A stretch of 41,871 nucleotides of DNA from Planctomycetes bacterium GWF2_41_51 (GTDB lineage: Bacteria; Planctomycetota; Phycisphaerae; Sedimentisphaerales; UBA12454), in NCBI GenBank assembly GCA_001825665.1, contig MHXZ01000009.1, positions 1-41,871 of the forward strand, given 5' to 3'. The position numbers were made by a program, and so were the translations under genes. How positions within the stretch are numbered: position 1 is the stretch's first letter; every line of letters starts with the position of its first letter. Positions 8,326 through 16,930 of the stretch are shown here, piece by piece. A model generated the notes under the pieces. That model was not told the DNA's origin. It did not search any database and worked only from the letters and a program-made list of their open reading frames with translations.

Positions 8326-10140
8326 TCAGTTGAGCCAATTCTCAATTAAAATATTTAAATCTAAAAAATCTACAAAAGAATCACAATTTAAATCGCCTTT
8401 GCTTATAGTTAACATATTCTGCGGCAAGGCTCTATATACCGCAACCTTGTCTATGTCGCCTGAAAATGCTGACGAGCCGCTGTTAAAACATCCGATTACA
8501 ACATCACTGTCATTGGCAAAAGAACCGTTAACAAATGCAGATTGCGACGAAAGCACGCCATCTAAATAAAGCTCCATAACACCTGCCGAACCTTTATGAA
8601 CGGCCAGTGCCTCATGCCATAAACCATCATTTATATTAGAATCGCTCACGACTGTAGCATTATTTGTCCCATTATCTTCAAAAAACCTTAGCTTGCCATC
8701 CTGCACCCTAAGCCACCATGACTGAGTATTCGAACCGACATCTTTGGCAACAAGAGCGCCTGAATTTGTTGATCCGCCGATACCATGAGCAGTAGTACGA
8801 AATACGACACTAATAACAAAATCTTCTGTTGAATCAAAATCAAGAATATCTTTCGAAGAAGCATCTGAAATTTTTAAAGCTTTACCGCTGCCGTCAAAAT
8901 TTAGAGCAGTATCTCCACAACCTCCTATGATTGCGTTTAAAGAAGCTGTGGCGGTACCATTTAAACTGTATCCCCGCAAATCTTGCACAGCGTCGGTTCC
9001 GGCCGGTACAGTCTGGCCGTTTTGATATTCCTCAAAATCCCAGCAAAAAATTGCACGATCTTTGAGCCAGCTTTGTGAAAATTTAGCGAAAGTAATTCTG
9101 CGATACGGCCAATCGTCACCATTTTCATAAAGCAGACCAATTGTATTATCGGAAAAATGAGCTAGAGAGGAATACGCTGTATCCTTCGCAAAAATCAATT
9201 TGCTTCTCGGCCAGGTACTTCCATCGTCAAAACTCATTTTTACAGTCATTTTTACACGTGTTGTGTCGGCTGGATTTGAAAATAATAAAACTCGCTGACT
9301 TGCTGTCGGGTCGCAGCTAATTATACTGCCCTGGCAAATCGGATCGACTAAACTGCTAATTTGCCAGGCAGACCACGTAGCGCCCTGGTTATAGCTGTAA
9401 CTAACAAGTCTTCTATAATAATTTTTATAAGGACTGGTAGCTCTATCATTCCGCATTAAAGTTGCTGAACCAATTTCTACCACAGCTCCTTCATTGCCGC
9501 CAGTGGCAAGATAACCGCTTTGAGTCCAGGTCGCGCCGTGATTGTCACTTTGGATGTTTCTGCCGATGGCAGGAATAACTAATCTGCCAATATGCGCGCC
9601 CTGTTTAATTTGTATTCCGTTTCCCGGTCCAGTCGCATCCCAACGTGCATTAGCCGGCTGAACTTCGCTGAAACGATTAACAGGTGCCGACCATGTGGCA
9701 CCATTATCGTCACTATAACAGGACCATATTGTTCTTACGCCATCACTTGTACCACTGACAATTTCATCAAGCGTATCCTGTCCCAAATTGTGAGTCATAA
9801 ACAGCCATACACGGCTATTTGATTCATCAACAACCGGCACGGGATTTCCGCAGGTATTACTGCCGTCATTCCAGACGACCTGCAAAGGCTGCCAGGTAAT
9901 TCCGCCATCAAAGCTTCTTCGCAAAACAAGATCAATGTTGCCTGTATCAGAACTGCTGCTTTTTCTGCCTTCAGCAAAAGCTAAAATAGTACCATCAGGA
10001 GCCTGAATTAATGAAGGTATTCTGAACGTATGATAACTGAACGCTCCCTGACTAAAGGGTACATTTTGAAGCAAAGCTTCGGCATTTGCAAATGAAGCAG
10101 TTAGTAATAATAACAAAATTATATTTTTCATAATATTCAT
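8326..10140 (-). CDS. Sialidase with LamG lectin-like domain and C-terminal dockerin-like module
   Basis: The 604-residue secreted protein has a signal peptide (1-20, cut after ANA). A GH33 domain follows, with FRIP (39-42), AEGRK and Asp-boxes at RSFDGGITW, YSDDNGATW, SDNHGATW and MSFDDGSTW. The probable catalytic Glu is in GNEGAVVEI and the Tyr in AYSSLAHF. A LamG-like jelly roll occupies about 365-575, from CWDFEEYQNG through LYLDGVL to VIGCFNSG. The protein ends in an EF-hand/dockerin-like repeat (GDLNCDSFVDFLDLNILIENWL). It should cleave sialic acid while held to glycan or to the cell surface. A second ATG at 10131 is an equally good start. It lies immediately upstream of the lyase gene. 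Its extra domains distinguish it from the single-domain sialidase downstream, suggesting one tethered and one soluble enzyme. Confidence 0.93.
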   Translation of the reverse strand: MNIMKNIILLLLLTASFANAEALLQNVPFSQGAFSYHTFRIPSLIQAPDGTILAFAEGRKSSSSDTGNIDLVLRRSFDGGITWQPLQVVWNDGSNTCGNPVPVVDESNSRVWLFMTHNLGQDTLDEIVSGTSDGVRTIWSCYSDDNGATWSAPVNRFSEVQPANARWDATGPGNGIQIKQGAHIGRLVIPAIGRNIQSDNHGATWTQSGYLATGGNEGAVVEIGSATLMRNDRATSPYKNYYRRLVSYSYNQGATWSAWQISSLVDPICQGSIISCDPTASQRVLLFSNPADTTRVKMTVKMSFDDGSTWPRSKLIFAKDTAYSSLAHFSDNTIGLLYENGDDWPYRRITFAKFSQSWLKDRAIFCWDFEEYQNGQTVPAGTDAVQDLRGYSLNGTATASLNAIIGGCGDTALNFDGSGKALKISDASSKDILDFDSTEDFVISVVFRTTAHGIGGSTNSGALVAKDVGSNTQSWWLRVQDGKLRFFEDNGTNNATVVSDSNINDGLWHEALAVHKGSAGVMELYLDGVLSSQSAFVNGSFANDSDVVIGCFNSGSSAFSGDIDKVAVYRALPQNMLTISKGDLNCDSFVDFLDLNILIENWLN

Positions 10141-10152
10141 AAATTCTTAAAG

Positions 10153-10185
10153 AAGATGCAGGAGAATTATCTTCCCCTGCATCTT
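10153..10185 (-). terminator. Perfect 10-bp stem-loop after the LamG/FN3/dockerin gene
   Basis: AAGATGCAGG (10153-10162) pairs perfectly with CCTGCATCTT (10176-10185) around a 13-base loop, between the stop at 10199 and the sialidase start at 10140. On the minus strand the stem is followed by CTTTAAG, a poor U-tract. It may therefore attenuate transcription or stabilise the mRNA end rather than stop transcription fully. Confidence 0.5.
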
Positions 10186-10198
10186 AATCATTTAATTG

Positions 10199-11386
10199 TT
10201 ACTGTTGATATTCAGATGTCAGCCAGTTGTTGGCGATCACAGCAAAATCTTTAAAATCTACAACACAATCTCCGGTTATATCGGTAGCTATGTTGCATTG
10301 CGAACCAGTAAACTGCCAGACTGGTCCCTGAACAGAGAATGGCTGATCATTGAGAGTGCCGGCAATGTCAACTCGCCAGTAATAATCGACACCATGATTC
10401 AATCCTGTTACGTTTACGGTATTGCTGCCTGGCGTAAACGTATGAAGAACGTTGGTCATCGCCAAATCGGTCGCAAGGCGAACAGTTCGCGACGTAATAA
10501 CAGCACTAGAGTCGGTCTCCCATGATAACATCGTTCCATTTAATACGTGTACACCAATTGCGCCATCAGCCGGGTTTGGACTGGATATCTTTGTCTGATA
10601 CAAAGCCGTAATTTCTTCTTGCGTCATGGCCCAATTAAAAATCTTAAACTCATCCATTAGGCCATTCACATATTTATTATTGGCTCCATTAGCCCCGAAA
10701 CGACCGCCAAGTTTTAATCCGTCCATACCATTAGTGCCTGCACCATAGCCCGAGGTTGCGGAACCTGATAAATACTGAACTCCGTCAACATATAACGTTA
10801 TGTCCGCAAGATCAGTTACAACAGCCGCAACGTGATGCCACACATTGGATTCGGCGTTGACACCCATTGTAGCCAATTTAGTGGTGACACAAGGTATAGA
10901 ATCGGTGCTGCTGTAATCGTATAAGCGGGCAGTTAATCCTGTACCGACACCTGCGTCGGTATTAGAATAAATCACCACCTTGGCGCCGCTGGCGGCAACG
11001 GCATAAGTTGCCCAGGCACTGTTGATCCATGGATTAGGCGTTGTGGACTGCCGGTCGGTGGCATTTATCCAAAAGCTGAACGTAAAGTTTCGCCCAAGTA
11101 CCGGTGCGGAATTGGTAAGAACCCAGCCACCTACACTGGAGCCGTTTGTACTAGTGAATCTGATCGCCTTTCCGAATTTACCAGCCTCGCCAAGAGCAAA
11201 ACCGCCGGTTTGGCCGGAAACACCATTGTAAAAGCCTGGTGTACCATTATAGGCAGGCTGATAATCGCCGCCATCGTTGATAGCGGTGCCGGATGTTTCA
11301 TCAATGTTATAGTACACCGTCGTTTCGGCATAGAGAGCCGAATATCCCATTAAAATACAAATTATAATCAACATATTCTTTTTCAT
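10199..11386 (-). CDS. Secreted LamG / FN3-like / dockerin-like protein
   Basis: A start at ATG 11386 gives 395 residues. It is preferred over the ATG 30 bases upstream because AAGGAG lies just before it and the signal peptide (MKKNMLIIIC... cut after LYA) then begins correctly. A LamG/concanavalin-like domain spans about 20-255, with SNVWHHVAAVVTD and ITLYVDGVQYLSG typical of the fold. A fibronectin-III-like segment (SSPNPADGAIG...YYWRVD) follows, then a dockerin-like end (GDCVVDFKDFAVIANNWL). No catalytic residues are recognisable, so it is probably a glycan-binding or cell-surface scaffold protein. Its LamG core is almost identical in DNA to that of the PEP-CTERM gene at 14666-15514, showing recent duplication or gene conversion. 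A stem-loop follows its stop. Confidence 0.85.
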   Translation of the reverse strand: MKKNMLIIICILMGYSALYAETTVYYNIDETSGTAINDGGDYQPAYNGTPGFYNGVSGQTGGFALGEAGKFGKAIRFTSTNGSSVGGWVLTNSAPVLGRNFTFSFWINATDRQSTTPNPWINSAWATYAVAASGAKVVIYSNTDAGVGTGLTARLYDYSSTDSIPCVTTKLATMGVNAESNVWHHVAAVVTDLADITLYVDGVQYLSGSATSGYGAGTNGMDGLKLGGRFGANGANNKYVNGLMDEFKIFNWAMTQEEITALYQTKISSPNPADGAIGVHVLNGTMLSWETDSSAVITSRTVRLATDLAMTNVLHTFTPGSNTVNVTGLNHGVDYYWRVDIAGTLNDQPFSVQGPVWQFTGSQCNIATDITGDCVVDFKDFAVIANNWLTSEYQQ

Positions 11387-11422
11387 ATTTTTTCTCCTTG
11401 CAAACCTTCGTTGCAACCGTTG

Positions 11423-13681
11423 TTATAAGGTAAATTCAAACCAAGTATTTGCCAATAATGCCATATCCAACATATTCACAATGCAATCGTCGTTCAGATC
11501 GCCGTCCGAAGTATCGAGCAGACATCTCTGCGTATAAAATTCCCAGACTGCTCCAGGCCGAGGATTAAATGAGCCGCCTGAATCGGACCCGACGCTGTCC
11601 ACTCGCCAGTAATAATCGCTGTCTTTTGTCAATCCGCTGATAACTGCGGAGTTGCCGGCTGCAGCTACTGTCATAACGACATCATTCATATCTTTATCAC
11701 GAGCGATCACGATGCTTTGTGAAGTTATCGCAGCTCCAGCGATCGGCGTCCACGACAATGTTTCAGGGCTGTGCACAGGTCCGCCCCCGTTAGCCGGATT
11801 TGGATTGGTCGGCAATGCCGCATCGTCCTGTACAAATTGCGAAGGTAAAAGTGCTCCGCGTGTGATCTTCACAAAATCGATTTTACCATTGAAATTACGA
11901 CTGGAGCTGTAATTATTAAATCCGCCGAGAACTGACCGCCCATCCGGAAGGATAGCTGCTGTCGGCGAAGTTATATCATCGACTTCCGCCTCAAGTTCGT
12001 AATCGATATACAACCGCATCTTGCGTGCGTCCGTGTCGCGAACCGCTGCAACATGGTGCCAGTTTGCATCTGTAACAATCGTGCTGCCTGTCATAGTTAT
12101 CGCTACACCCTTTGTCTCCGTTACTCTCCAAAGTAGGGCTCCAGTATTAGCAACCCTGAAATAATAGGCAGGTGTAGTGTCCAGCCCATACCATGAATCG
12201 GTGTTCGGGTCCGGATTGGATGAGAATATCACGCTATGGCCGCCATCGGTTCTGGTAATGGGTTTGATGACCGCTTCGATAGTAATATTGCCGCTGACGC
12301 CACCGCCGATAGCGACAACACCTGCGTTAGCCGAAGAACCATCTCCAAACTGATGTCCGGGTATTAACTGAAGCTGGCTATCACGGAGGTCCTTGAAGGC
12401 CGCAGATGATCCATAAGGCGCATACGCATTGTCATATTTTGTCCCTGTCATATCAGCAACAGTCAAGGCCATAAGATGACGCTGATTGGCGCTTGAATCA
12501 AATATTTTATCCCCGGTGCTAATGATGGTTCCGGGGGCGACATTATCGAATTTCCAATAACCTGCGACAGTCGCATCAGTTTCAGCAGCCTGGAACATCC
12601 AGGTATGACCGGTACGTGTAAATGCAGTATCGTTGTCTGTTCCCTGTGTAATAACGCGCCAGTAATAGAGCGAGCCGGCAATTGTTGGAAATGCAACGCT
12701 TGAGGCCGAACCGCTAAGATTTGAAGTTTGGAGAATATTAACAAATTTAGCATCCAAAGCTACCTGCACCGACTGGGATGAGAGGGTTATGCCGCTGCCT
12801 GAAATGGGTATCCAGCCAAGTGTAACGGACGGGACACTTACGGCAGTAGCTCTGTTAGCCGGGCTTGGATTTGAAGTAATCGCTACCTTTTGAATAAACT
12901 CATTAGGGAGCAGTGCCGCATCGCTTATACGAATGAAATCGATATTACCAACAAATTCACTTGTACTTGTACCAGTCATTCCGCCAATATCCCATTTTGT
13001 TGTGATATCGGCAAAACTTCCAACAGTATTGTCAGTTACAGGATTGCCGACCATCTGATAATCAAGATAAAGATATAGCGTTGTTGAATACATACCATAT
13101 TCCCTAACGGCAGCAATATGATGCCATTTGCCGTCATAAATATTTGGAACGGTTGCTGCTATATTGGTTGTAGCACTCGTATCATCTGTTATCTGCATTC
13201 GCAGTGAAGTAGCACCATTCATCCTGAAGAAAATCCCGCCCGCTGCAGGGTTGGTCATAGGTTTATGCAGTATATTGCATGCCTGACTTGTTGGTGTTGA
13301 AGCCGGAATACAAATTAATGCTTCAAACGTCCATTGTGATGTATTTTCGAACTCAATACCGCTGCCGGCAACTGAACCGCCATCAGTGAAGATATGGCCT
13401 GCTTCGAAGAAAAGTTCATCAACACCTGATGTGAGATAAATAGCAGAACTGCCGCCGTAATTGGGATCTCCCAGCACAAATGCCGGCACGGAATTGGCAT
13501 CTCCAGAAGCATACAAATCACGGGCGTTGCCGCTGCTGTCAACTATTCGCTGGCCTATTACACTGCTGCTTCCCGGTGCCATATCGTTGAAATTCCACAA
13601 TGCAAGAGTTTGGGCATTCGCTGTCCTGCAGTATACGCATACAAACAGGACTAAAAGCCATCTGAACATTTTGTGTAACAT
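11423..13681 (-). CDS. Large secreted protein: two LamG/FN3-like units and a dockerin-like end
   Basis: The 752-residue protein has a signal peptide (cut near TANA, residue 23) and a GGAGG ribosome site before its ATG. It is an internal duplication. LamG domain 1 covers about 25-260 (WHHIAAVREYG, LYLYLDYQMVG), with an FN3-like segment about 270-365 ending LYYWRV. LamG domain 2 covers about 370-620 (WHHVAAVRDTD, RLYIDYELEAEVD), with a second FN3-like segment ending YYWRVDSVGSD. A dockerin-like repeat (GDLNDDCIVNMLDMALLANTW) closes it. No enzyme motif is visible. By architecture it is likely to bind polysaccharide or act as a surface scaffold for the sialidases encoded next to it. The gene looks richer in G+C than the flanking transporter and UroD-like genes. 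Confidence 0.85.
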   Translation of the reverse strand: MLHKMFRWLLVLFVCVYCRTANAQTLALWNFNDMAPGSSSVIGQRIVDSSGNARDLYASGDANSVPAFVLGDPNYGGSSAIYLTSGVDELFFEAGHIFTDGGSVAGSGIEFENTSQWTFEALICIPASTPTSQACNILHKPMTNPAAGGIFFRMNGATSLRMQITDDTSATTNIAATVPNIYDGKWHHIAAVREYGMYSTTLYLYLDYQMVGNPVTDNTVGSFADITTKWDIGGMTGTSTSEFVGNIDFIRISDAALLPNEFIQKVAITSNPSPANRATAVSVPSVTLGWIPISGSGITLSSQSVQVALDAKFVNILQTSNLSGSASSVAFPTIAGSLYYWRVITQGTDNDTAFTRTGHTWMFQAAETDATVAGYWKFDNVAPGTIISTGDKIFDSSANQRHLMALTVADMTGTKYDNAYAPYGSSAAFKDLRDSQLQLIPGHQFGDGSSANAGVVAIGGGVSGNITIEAVIKPITRTDGGHSVIFSSNPDPNTDSWYGLDTTPAYYFRVANTGALLWRVTETKGVAITMTGSTIVTDANWHHVAAVRDTDARKMRLYIDYELEAEVDDITSPTAAILPDGRSVLGGFNNYSSSRNFNGKIDFVKITRGALLPSQFVQDDAALPTNPNPANGGGPVHSPETLSWTPIAGAAITSQSIVIARDKDMNDVVMTVAAAGNSAVISGLTKDSDYYWRVDSVGSDSGGSFNPRPGAVWEFYTQRCLLDTSDGDLNDDCIVNMLDMALLANTWFEFTL

Positions 13682-13725
13682 ATTTCCTCCAATTTCTTTT
13701 CTGAATATTATTTTGATGCAGTTTT

Positions 13726-14613
13726 TTATTTAAGATGCTTTGGTAAAAAGAACTTCATAACGGTATAACCGTAAAGATCACAATCTTTGGCATCAAAGCC
13801 GGCGTTGAACTTTTCGACATGCCCGTCAAGATAGCCGGCATTAATCGCGGTGGACGGTATCTTTTGGCCATCCGGTAAGATAGGCCTCTGGTATGATTTT
13901 AAACGATAGGGATCCCTCAAAGTTTCATTAAACATCGGCCGAAGAGTTCCACCTTTTATTTTATGCGATGAAAGCCAATCCATTTTAGCTTTCGACTGCA
14001 ACTCGGGATCACCATATGTAATGGCATCCATTGTCATAAGAGTGTCCTTGCCCCAAAATGGTCTGAAACTTCTGTATGGCGGAACACCGTTTGTAGTGCT
14101 CGATGTCTGGCCGTCAAATTTGCGCCAGTTCCAAAAGAAAAAATACGAGCTGGACATATATTGCACACGCATATCTTCCTCGGAACCCGGCTTAGGATTA
14201 AGAAATTTGTCCATATGTTCGAGGCTGCCGTTTGAGATAGGGCAGGCAAAATATTCCGCTTTGGCAAGATACTTTCCTATGGTACTAATAAGAGATCCGC
14301 CATTTAATGCCGCAGGATCGTTGTAATAGTATTTTAATTGCACCGGAACGGTCCACCATATCCCACTGGGTTCAGATGGTTTTTTAAATCCCTGCATGCT
14401 CGGGGGAAATTTGCCCTGGTTTTCCGCCATATATGCCGAAAGTGCCTGGATAATGCCTCGCTGCCTTACGGCGCACAGGGTCATCTTGGCCTGATCTCTT
14501 GCCTTACCAAGGGCGGGCATAAGGACCGCAAGCAGTATAGCTATTATCGAAATCACTACCAGCAGTTCAACAAGCGTAAAGGCCGCCATCCGTTTCATTA
14601 CTTTTCCTTTCAT
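13726..14613 (-). CDS. Type II secretion/type IV pilus-like pseudopilin
   Basis: A start at ATG 14613 gives 295 residues; ATG 14598, with AAAGGA just upstream, is an alternative. A much longer reading frame extends into the upstream gene but is rejected. The N-terminus carries the class III prepilin signature: a short basic leader, then AAFTLVELLVVISIIAILLAVLMPALGKAR, with Glu at +5 and a hydrophobic helix. The residue before the predicted cleavage site is Ala rather than the usual Gly. The rest is a soluble domain ending near GYLDGHVEKF, a motif shared with many PVC-group pseudopilins. Such proteins occur in many copies in these genomes without their own secretion apparatus. Its place in a glycan operon suggests a surface fibre or a secretion/uptake role specific to this substrate (inference). 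Confidence 0.88.
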   Translation of the reverse strand: MKGKVMKRMAAFTLVELLVVISIIAILLAVLMPALGKARDQAKMTLCAVRQRGIIQALSAYMAENQGKFPPSMQGFKKPSEPSGIWWTVPVQLKYYYNDPAALNGGSLISTIGKYLAKAEYFACPISNGSLEHMDKFLNPKPGSEEDMRVQYMSSSYFFFWNWRKFDGQTSSTTNGVPPYRSFRPFWGKDTLMTMDAITYGDPELQSKAKMDWLSSHKIKGGTLRPMFNETLRDPYRLKSYQRPILPDGQKIPSTAINAGYLDGHVEKFNAGFDAKDCDLYGYTVMKFFLPKHLK

Positions 14614-14632
14614 ATTACTCGCCTTAAAATTT

Positions 14633-14654
14633 GGGGCGAGCGACTGCCCGCCCC
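14633..14654 (-). terminator. Strong GC-rich stem-loop after the LamG PEP-CTERM gene
   Basis: On the minus strand GGGGCGGGC pairs with GCTCGCCCC (nine pairs, one G-U) around the tetraloop AGTC, followed by AAATTTTAAGG. It lies 12 bases after the stop at 14666 and directly upstream of the pseudopilin ribosome site. It could act as a partial terminator or as an mRNA processing/stability barrier that sets different levels for the two products. Confidence 0.6.
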
Positions 14655-14665
14655 TAAAATCAATT

Positions 14666-15514
14666 TTATTTTTTGCCGTTTTTACGTGAAGAAACCATTG
14701 CCAAACCGCAAGCAAGTAAGCACATCGTTGCCGGTTCCGGTATCGGCATACTTGACTCATAAATATCTGCGATCTGTTCTGCATTTAATGCAGTGTCAAA
14801 AATTGCAAAATCATCCATCGAACCACTGACGTACTTGTTATTGCTGCCATTTGCTCCGAAACGCCCCCCAAGTTTTAAGCCGTCCATATTGGCAGTACCG
14901 GCACCATAGCCCGAGGTTGAGGAACCTGACAAATACTGAACTCCGTCAACATATAGCGTTATGTCCGCAAGATCAGTTACAACAGCCGCAACGTGATGCC
15001 ACACATTGGATTCGGCATTGACACCCATAGTAGCTAATTTACTTGTAACACAGGGTATCGCATCGGTTGCGCTGTAATCATATAAGCGGGCTGTTAATCC
15101 TGTACCGACGCCTGCGTCAGTATTAGAGTAAATCACCATCTTGGCGCCGCTGGCGGCAACGGCATAAGTTGCCCAGGCGCTGTTGGTCCATCTGTCGGTA
15201 TTAATCCAGAAACTGAACGTAAAGCTTCGCCCAAGCACCGGTGCCGTATCGGCAAGTGCCCAGCCGCCCGAACCTGAACCATTCGAACTATAAAAACCGA
15301 TTCCGTCATCGTACTTGCCGGCGCCCACTGTCGTATATGATCCTGTCTGACCGGTTTGCGAATATGACCCCAGCGTAGCGTCATATAACCCGCTTGCTGT
15401 ATCGGTTACAGTAGTGCCGCTGATATCGTCAAAGTTGTAATGCACCAGAACAGTTGCATTTGAAATACCTGTCAGACAAGCCACAAACAACAATAAATAA
15501 ATTTGCATTTTCAT
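14666..15514 (-). CDS. LamG-domain surface protein with PEP-CTERM sorting signal
   Basis: The start at ATG 15514 (282 residues) is fixed by GGAGGA six bases upstream; a TTG 15 bases earlier overlaps that site. It has a signal peptide (MKMQIYLLLFVACLTG, cut near SNA) and one LamG domain (about 25-245). The C-terminus IPEPATMCLLACGLAMVSSRKNGKK is a textbook PEP-CTERM signal: PEP motif, hydrophobic helix and basic tail. Proteins with this signal are processed by an exosortase and held at the cell surface or in exopolysaccharide; no exosortase gene is present here. The LamG core is nearly identical to that of the dockerin-type protein at 10199-11386, so two differently sorted proteins share one binding domain. 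It is the first structural gene after the module 1 regulator, and a strong hairpin follows. Confidence 0.9.
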   Translation of the reverse strand: MKMQIYLLLFVACLTGISNATVLVHYNFDDISGTTVTDTASGLYDATLGSYSQTGQTGSYTTVGAGKYDDGIGFYSSNGSGSGGWALADTAPVLGRSFTFSFWINTDRWTNSAWATYAVAASGAKMVIYSNTDAGVGTGLTARLYDYSATDAIPCVTSKLATMGVNAESNVWHHVAAVVTDLADITLYVDGVQYLSGSSTSGYGAGTANMDGLKLGGRFGANGSNNKYVSGSMDDFAIFDTALNAEQIADIYESSMPIPEPATMCLLACGLAMVSSRKNGKK

Positions 15515-15588
15515 TTTCTTTTCCTCCAAAATTAAAGTTAATAAATTTGATTATCCAATTGTGCTTAACACCATTTTTGATCATCTCC

Positions 15589-16719
15589 TTAACAATTTGG
15601 TTTGCTTACAGTCGTGCCTGAATGAATATTTAAGTCCATTATGAATGATTGATTATTGTGCATTGGAAGCTTACCAGTTCTTGTTTCATGCAAAATTAAC
15701 GCTGCTTTTTTACCTAAGGAATACTCATCGACTACAACAGATGTAAGATTTTTACGGAAAATTGTATCTCGAAGATTGTTGCCGAAACCAATAATCGATA
15801 AATCCTGCGGAACTTTCATACCAATCTTATTAGCTATCCAATAAACTCTTTCAGCTTCGGTATCATCGTTGCAAAATACTGCGGTTGGCCGATCTTTAGC
15901 GCCAAGCAAATCAATAAACTTAGAAATTTTTTGATTCTCAAGCTCTTCAGTATCTGAAGCAGGCTCATAAATCACCATCGAGTTTTGCAAAGAAATTCCG
16001 GCATCATTCAAAACAGTTTTTAATCCTTTTACGTGCGATTCTGTAACTGAATATCTACTCACACCAAAATAAGCTATTCTACTATGTCCCTCTTCAATAA
16101 GAATTTTGCCCGCCAATTTTCCGACCCCCTCCCGATCCCATGTTAATGTCGGAACATCAACTCCCGCGATAGAACGGTGACAAGCAACTACAGGAATACC
16201 GGCATTTAGTAATTGTTCAATTTGAAAAATCGGAGTGCTTAATGTCGTCGGAGGTACTATCGCCAATCCATCTACTGCACGATTGAGCAGTTGAAGAATA
16301 ATATTACCCTGCTTATTAACATCATTATCACTTTGACATATAACAGTTTGATAACTTCTGATTGATTGTTCGTGATCAAACCCCTGTACCAAAGAAGGAT
16401 ACAAACTTCGAACAATATCCGGGATAATCAAACCAAACATCTGTGTTTTTTGACTGGATTTACCTGCACTAAACTTTGCCAAGAAAGTTCCTTTCCCCTG
16501 AACTCTATTAACATATCCCTCTTTTTCCAATTCATCAAAAGCCTGACGTATCGTATTTCTTGAAACCCCCACATGCTTGCACAAATAACTTTCGCTCGGC
16601 AAAACATCTCCTTCAGTGTATTTGCCTAAAGCAACTTCTGACAGAACGTATTTTTTTACAGCCTGCCACTTCAATCCAACTGTATTATCCAAAGACGATG
16701 TTTCATTTATGCGGCTCAT
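15589..16719 (-). CDS. GntR-type winged-helix regulator with LacI-like sugar-sensing domain (module 1)
   Basis: The 376-residue regulator starts at an ATG with AAAGGAAC upstream. The N-terminal GntR winged helix (about 15-82) includes GDVLPSESYLCKHVGVSRNTIRQAF and EGYVNRVQGKGTFL. Residues about 92-370 are a periplasmic-binding-protein-like effector domain of the LacI type (FGLIIPDIVRSLY, GLAIVPPTT, RIAYFGVSRYS, PTAVFCNDDTEA, LSIIGFGNN). This chimera (the AraR/XylR-like class) usually senses a free sugar. It is the first gene after the promoter at 16770-16798, so it is probably autoregulated and controls module 1. A GTTG-GTA-CAAC dyad next to the -10 box is a candidate operator. The regulator of module 2 (37317-38459) has the same architecture but a clearly different sequence. 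Confidence 0.93.
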   Translation of the reverse strand: MSRINETSSLDNTVGLKWQAVKKYVLSEVALGKYTEGDVLPSESYLCKHVGVSRNTIRQAFDELEKEGYVNRVQGKGTFLAKFSAGKSSQKTQMFGLIIPDIVRSLYPSLVQGFDHEQSIRSYQTVICQSDNDVNKQGNIILQLLNRAVDGLAIVPPTTLSTPIFQIEQLLNAGIPVVACHRSIAGVDVPTLTWDREGVGKLAGKILIEEGHSRIAYFGVSRYSVTESHVKGLKTVLNDAGISLQNSMVIYEPASDTEELENQKISKFIDLLGAKDRPTAVFCNDDTEAERVYWIANKIGMKVPQDLSIIGFGNNLRDTIFRKNLTSVVVDEYSLGKKAALILHETRTGKLPMHNNQSFIMDLNIHSGTTVSKPNC

Positions 16720-16756
16720 AATTGTTCCTTTAACATTCTGTACTCATACCTTAATT

Positions 16757-16767
16757 GTTGGTACAAC
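16757..16767. promoter_or_regulatory. Candidate operator GTTG-GTA-CAAC
   Basis: This short inverted repeat (4-bp arms, 3-base centre) begins two bases downstream of the -10 box, so it would overlap the transcription start of the regulator gene. That is a common place for a repressor site. The arms are short, and assignment to the adjacent GntR/LacI regulator is inference. Confidence 0.4.
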
Positions 16768-16769
16768 CT

Positions 16770-16798
16770 ATATTAGCACTTAATTTTATGCTTGTCAA
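16770..16798 (-). promoter_or_regulatory. Sigma-70-type promoter for module 1
   Basis: On the minus strand TTGACA (16793-16798) and TAATAT (16770-16775) are separated by exactly 17 bases, a near-consensus housekeeping promoter about 50 bases before the regulator ATG. The rest of the 211-base gap (16720-16930) is AT-rich. It also holds a weak ATGAG/CTCAT hairpin near 16850, which may be the end of module 2; no clear terminator is seen there. Confidence 0.75.
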
Positions 16799-16930
16799 CA
16801 TTTTTTTAAAAATAATACGATTGAGTTATATGTTATTTACAACACATGAGTTATGCTCATTTGATTTGTTTTTCACGAGAAACAGAATAATCATTAATTT
16901 ACTAAAATCTTTAGACATATCCAACTGACT

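Noticed and set aside
14614..14784. Extended N-terminus of the pseudopilin
   Set aside because: It would run through the hairpin and into the upstream gene and place the prepilin leader far from the N-terminus, which would prevent processing.
14338..14829. 163-codon plus-strand reading frame
   Set aside because: Lies antisense to the clear pseudopilin and LamG PEP-CTERM genes; it has no domain, ribosome site or composition supporting a real protein.
15530..15588. Small reading frame after AAGGAG between the module 1 regulator and the PEP-CTERM gene
   Set aside because: The ATG directly abuts the AAGGAG with no spacing, and the frame runs into the next gene out of frame; no support for translation.
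16840..16870. ATGAG/CTCAT inverted repeat as terminator of module 2
   Set aside because: Only a 5-bp stem with no following U-tract; too weak to call.
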